Shown here piece after piece: positions 17,377 to 19,542 of a DNA stretch of 19,542 nucleotides. How positions within the stretch are numbered: the first letter of the stretch is position 1; each line of letters begins with the position of its first letter. The notes beneath the pieces were generated by a model, which was not told the DNA's origin, searched no databases, and saw only the letters and a program-made list of their open reading frames with translations. This DNA comes from Prevotella sp. UBA1104. GTDB taxonomy: Bacteria > Bacteroidota > Bacteroidia > Bacteroidales > Bacteroidaceae. The position numbers and the translations under genes are program-made. The stretch covers positions 17,153-36,694 of the forward strand of contig DCBP01000049.1 of the NCBI GenBank assembly GCA_002314055.1, given 5' to 3'.

Positions 17377-17540
17377 AAAGTATCAAAGTATCATTCTTGT
17401 GCTTAATTTTGCATATAACTCATTATCAATATGCAACTTATAAGAATGATACTTTCCCCGCTTATTTCACGTTAAGTATCATGAAAAGTATCATAAAATA
17501 TCATTAAAGTATCATCAAAGTATCATCAGGGCGATACTTA
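17377..17540. repeat. GTATCA iteron-like repeat cluster
   Basis: The motif AAAGTATCAT or a close variant occurs in direct orientation twice at 17377-17394 and five times at 17474-17525. Their G positions (17476, 17488, 17498 as A, 17509, 17520) are spaced 12, 10, 11 and 11 bp, close to one DNA helical turn. Inverted copies lie at 17446-17455 (ATGATACTTT) and 17533-17540 (GATACTTA). Such phasing usually means cooperative binding of a protein on one face of the DNA. No rep gene or regulator is adjacent, so the role is open. Confidence 0.75.
17385..17455. repeat. 71-nt nested inverted repeat
   Basis: A perfect 14-bp outer pair, AAAGTATCATTCTT (17385-17398) with AAGAATGATACTTT (17442-17455), encloses a perfect 8-bp inner pair, TTGCATAT (17409-17416) with ATATGCAA (17429-17436). 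The whole could form one long interrupted hairpin or a cruciform. A lone -7-like TAATTTTG (17404-17411) lies inside it. Confidence 0.7.
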
Positions 17541-17567
17541 TACGCCACAAAACGGAACCTTAAGTAC

Positions 17568-17666
17568 ATTGCCCATTTACATGCTCAAGATTTGGGCAAC
17601 CATTGCCCACGCCCTCGGGCATCATTGCCCACGCTAAGAGACTTCGATGCCCACAGCGTGGGCAAT
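17568..17666. repeat. Alternating TTGCCCAC / GTGGGCAA repeat cluster
   Basis: Copies of TTGCCCA alternate in orientation: 17568 (+), 17591 (-), 17601 (+), 17613 (-), 17623 (+), 17646 (+) and 17656 (-). CATTGCCCACGC occurs exactly twice (17601-17612 and 17623-17634), 22 bp apart, and its inverted form GCGTGGGCAAT is at 17656-17666. Neighbouring copies can pair as hairpins, for instance TGGGCAA with TTGCCCA (17593-17609, loop of 3) and TGCCCAC with GTGGGCA (17648-17664, loop of 3). It is strikingly GC-rich within an AT-rich region. Confidence 0.75.
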
Positions 17667-17968
17667 ACCATGAGCATGGCATTTGCCTTAGAAAGAAACC
17701 GCCACAACACCTGTATCACGGTAAGACATCACCTCTTATCCCGGATATCCCCTCAAAAAAATAACAGGTACGATATCTCGCGACACAAAATATGATGCAA
17801 AAATGCCATATCACACGCTTAATTTGAATATATATATATATTAATTTTGAACATATATTAATAAGGTAAAGAAGTTATTATTCATAATAAGAAACAGAAA
17901 CAACTACACATAGTTGTAAATTTATTTATTTTTTCCTTCAGATTTTAGTTACTTTAAACATTTTGTTA
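17667..17968. other. Non-coding AT-rich stretch with small dyads
   Basis: No gene is supported here. An alternating TA tract (about 17829-17842) is followed by a 10-bp direct repeat ATATATTAAT (17836-17845 and 17853-17862). A 7-bp hairpin ACAACTA/TAGTTGT (17900-17917, loop CACA) precedes a T-rich run and might be a weak terminator. Confidence 0.45.
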
Positions 17969-17976
17969 TATTTTTG
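17945..17976 (+). promoter_or_regulatory. Predicted promoter of the exported-protein operon
   Basis: A perfect -7 TATTTTTG (17969-17976) has a weak -33 TTAG (17945-17948) 20 nt upstream. It would give a leader of about 85 nt before the gene at 18068. Confidence 0.6.
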
Positions 17977-17998
17977 CAAAATAAAGCACCACACACAA

Positions 17999-18023
17999 TC
18001 AAAGATAAAGGTAACATCTTTGA
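17999..18023 (+). other. Leader hairpin ahead of the exported-protein gene
   Basis: TCAAAGAT (17999-18006) pairs with ATCTTTGA (18016-18023) around a 9-nt loop, inside the predicted 5' leader and 44 nt before the start codon. No T tract follows. A role in translation or RNA stability is only a possibility. Confidence 0.4.
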
Positions 18024-18067
18024 AAAGAAAACATAATCGTAAGGGACTATCAAACAAACAATAATAA

Positions 18068-19321
18068 ATGAAGAGACAATTGACACTAATGCTTGCCATA
18101 ATTGCATCAATATGCTATGGTAACGCACAAGAAGGGAACAATGACGTCAGTACAACAAATACTGACCGGTATTATCTCGTAACAAGCAAGGATGACTTGC
18201 ACAACGGAGATAAGGTGATTATCGTGGGAGAAAACACGAAAGCAACAGAGAATGATAAGCCATATTTTGTAATGAGTACAGAATACACAACCACATACTA
18301 TTCAGTTTTGGCGGCAACAAATACTGATGAGTCATTTTCTCCTATAGATAAAATGAATATCTTGACATATTATAAAAAACAAAATAAAGACTATTACGTT
18401 TTTAAAGACCAAGAAGGCAAATACCTGTATGGGGATGCAAATTATAACAGAATAAAACTCAGTTCTTCATTAGACGTAAACAACAAACTAAACATAACAA
18501 TAAATCCCATAAACCATACTGCAACTATATTTTTTAACGGTTTAAAAAGCAACAATATAAGATGCTATGTGAAATCAAGTAAAATAGCTACTTTTAACTA
18601 TTTTTTAAGCAACAATAACAATGACATTTTTCTTTACCGCAAAATCTCAACTCCCACTCTAACAGAGACAGACGAAAACATCGATGATGTAATATCCGGA
18701 TATATTGGAACTGCGAATGTATCATTGGAACGCACATTCTATAACGACAGTTGGAACACATGGTGTATGCCGTTCAATATCACACAAGATAAGATACACG
18801 AGGTGTTCGGTAATGCGACAAAGGTTTATGCCTATACAAAAATTGAGAATGGTGCCATGATTTTCAAACCTCTTGCCGGCAATCTGGAAGCCGGTGTACC
18901 TTATTTGGTATGGCCGGAAAAAGAAACGAAAAATCCGACATTCAATCTTGTTGACTTCAGAAGCGAGGCGGAAGCCCAGACAATAACAAAAAATGGACTT
19001 TCATTTTGCGGCACATACGCTCCGTGCCAGCTGAAGGAAGACGGAACGGAAATGTTCATAAACGCAAAGAATAAGCTGACGATACCGTCAGAAGGCAGTC
19101 AAAAGATGAAAGGACTAAGAGCCTTCTTCAGAATAGAAAACGGAACAAGCAGTGCTAAGATATCCTTCTCGGACACGACAGACGGATTGTCTTCTCCAAA
19201 AGTGAAAAGTCTGCATACCGACAAAATATATGAAATAACAGGTAAATTTGCTGGTACTGCATACGACAAGCTTAACAAGGGAATTTACATCATCAACGGA
19301 AAAAAAACAATTAAGGAATAA
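18068..19321 (+). CDS. Exported protein of unknown function, two-part, with Prevotella-type C-terminal motif
   Basis: A 417-residue protein. MKRQLTLMLAIIASICYGNA is a clear Sec signal peptide, with cleavage expected after NA (20). Residues of about 30-195 begin with YYLVTSKDDLHNGDKVIIV and end with NDIFLYRK, a pattern I associate with repeated surface-protein modules of Bacteroidales. Residues of about 215-370 contain NVSLERTFYNDSWNTWCMPF and GVPYLVWP, resembling a module common in Prevotella exported proteins. The C-terminus has IYEITGK and GIYIINGKK, similar in shape to the short terminal motifs that some compare with type IX sorting signals; sorting by that route is not shown. The gene is AT-rich relative to most neighbours, stands behind a repeat-laden 930-bp gap and is followed after one base by a small acidic gene. 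Function unknown. Confidence 0.8.
   Translation: MKRQLTLMLAIIASICYGNAQEGNNDVSTTNTDRYYLVTSKDDLHNGDKVIIVGENTKATENDKPYFVMSTEYTTTYYSVLAATNTDESFSPIDKMNILTYYKKQNKDYYVFKDQEGKYLYGDANYNRIKLSSSLDVNNKLNITINPINHTATIFFNGLKSNNIRCYVKSSKIATFNYFLSNNNNDIFLYRKISTPTLTETDENIDDVISGYIGTANVSLERTFYNDSWNTWCMPFNITQDKIHEVFGNATKVYAYTKIENGAMIFKPLAGNLEAGVPYLVWPEKETKNPTFNLVDFRSEAEAQTITKNGLSFCGTYAPCQLKEDGTEMFINAKNKLTIPSEGSQKMKGLRAFFRIENGTSSAKISFSDTTDGLSSPKVKSLHTDKIYEITGKFAGTAYDKLNKGIYIINGKKTIKE
19313..19317 (+). promoter_or_regulatory. Shine-Dalgarno-like site of the small acidic gene
   Basis: AAGGA lies 5 nt before the ATG at 19323, within the last codons of the upstream gene. Strong SD sites are uncommon here, and this one decides the start of the 58-residue frame over the longer in-frame reading from 19248. 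Confidence 0.55.
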
Positions 19322-19322
19322 C

Positions 19323-19499
19323 ATGGGAAAATTATATACATCGCCAGAAGTGACAGTAATACAAACCGAAAGCCCGACAATAATCTCAGGAAGTGGACGT
19401 TACAAACTTGAAAAAAACGAGGTACGCGAGGATGCAAGCGTTGCACGGGCAAAATTCTATGACGACAAAAGTCTTTGGGACGATATCGACGAAGAATAA
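19323..19499 (+). CDS. Small acidic protein (58 residues), translationally coupled to the exported protein
   Basis: The product runs from MGKLYTSPEVTVIQTESP to LWDDIDEE. It has a YxxPEVxVI start, a TIISGSG patch (19-25), a charged middle and a strongly acidic Trp-containing end. It has no signal peptide or membrane segment. I recall many short Bacteroidales frames of this build (Y..P..xVV, a GSG patch, then an acidic tail with WDD), but none with a known function. The ATG at 19323 is one base after the preceding stop and has an AAGGA site 5 nt upstream, so coupled translation is likely. An in-frame extension back to 19248 would overlap the exported protein gene and is not preferred. It could be a secreted peptide, a precursor for processing at GSG, or a partner of the exported protein; I cannot tell which. 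Confidence 0.7.
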   Translation: MGKLYTSPEVTVIQTESPTIISGSGRYKLEKNEVREDASVARAKFYDDKSLWDDIDEE

Positions 19500-19542
19500 G
19501 CACCAATTTGTAAGCTGAAGTCTGCAAAAACAATATCCTTAC

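Noticed and set aside
17385..17455. Phase-variable invertible promoter
   Set aside because: The spacer is only 43 bp and no invertase gene is near; kept as an alternative in the findings but not called.
17474..17540. CRISPR-like array
   Set aside because: Repeat units are about 9 bp with 1-3 bp between them; there are no spacer-length gaps and no cas genes.
17592..17795. 67-codon frame from a TTG across the TTGCCCAC cluster
   Set aside because: It begins inside the repeat array from a weak start, has no start site or recognisable protein, and the repeats explain the openness.
17377..17862. Replication origin (iterons plus AT-rich tract)
   Set aside because: The layout is suggestive, but no replication initiator gene or DnaA-box cluster is present in the window.

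Overview
The window looks like part of a Bacteroidales chromosome, most likely Prevotella/Segatella or a close relative. Protein families and gene order fit this phylum. Five intergenic regions carry close matches to the Bacteroidetes sigma-ABfr promoter (TTTG, about 19-21 nt, TAnnTTTG). Recognisable Shine-Dalgarno sites are scarce, and the last secreted protein and the small acidic protein after it have features I associate with Prevotella. The assignment rests on pattern recognition, not on a database search.

Layout. Positions 1-2381 (-) hold nearly all of thrA, the bifunctional aspartokinase/homoserine dehydrogenase, cut at its C-terminus by the window edge. Divergent from it, ridA and queC (2676-3721, +) form a short operon closed by a strong terminator. 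After an AT-rich gap come ptb and buk (4191-6241, +), the acyl-phosphate route that turns an acyl-CoA into acid plus ATP. A bidirectional terminator separates buk from a convergent class A penicillin-binding protein gene (6352-8652, -). The pyrB-pyrI-glyA run (8940-11702, +) joins aspartate transcarbamoylase to serine hydroxymethyltransferase and ends in a 41-bp palindrome shared with a convergent minus-strand block. That block, in transcription order, is an OmpA-family glycine-zipper lipoprotein, mtgA, uvrD/pcrA and a membrane-anchored serine hydrolase (17136 down to 11772).

The right end is different in character. Positions 17137-18067 are about 930 bp without a convincing gene. They hold three separate repeat structures: a GTATCA iteron-like cluster phased at about 11 bp, a 71-nt nested inverted repeat inside it, and a cluster of alternating TTGCCCAC / GTGGGCAA elements that can form consecutive hairpins. 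After that come an exported two-part protein (18068-19321) and, one base after its stop codon, a 58-residue acidic protein (19323-19499) with its own Shine-Dalgarno-like site. This repeat-rich leader plus exported protein plus small acidic protein is the least explained part of the window and the best candidate for something undescribed.

The rest is core metabolism and envelope maintenance: the aspartate family, removal of reactive enamines (RidA), 7-deazaguanine synthesis, fermentation, pyrimidines, one-carbon units, peptidoglycan polymerisation and DNA repair. No tRNA, rRNA, CRISPR array, transposase or phage gene was recognised.
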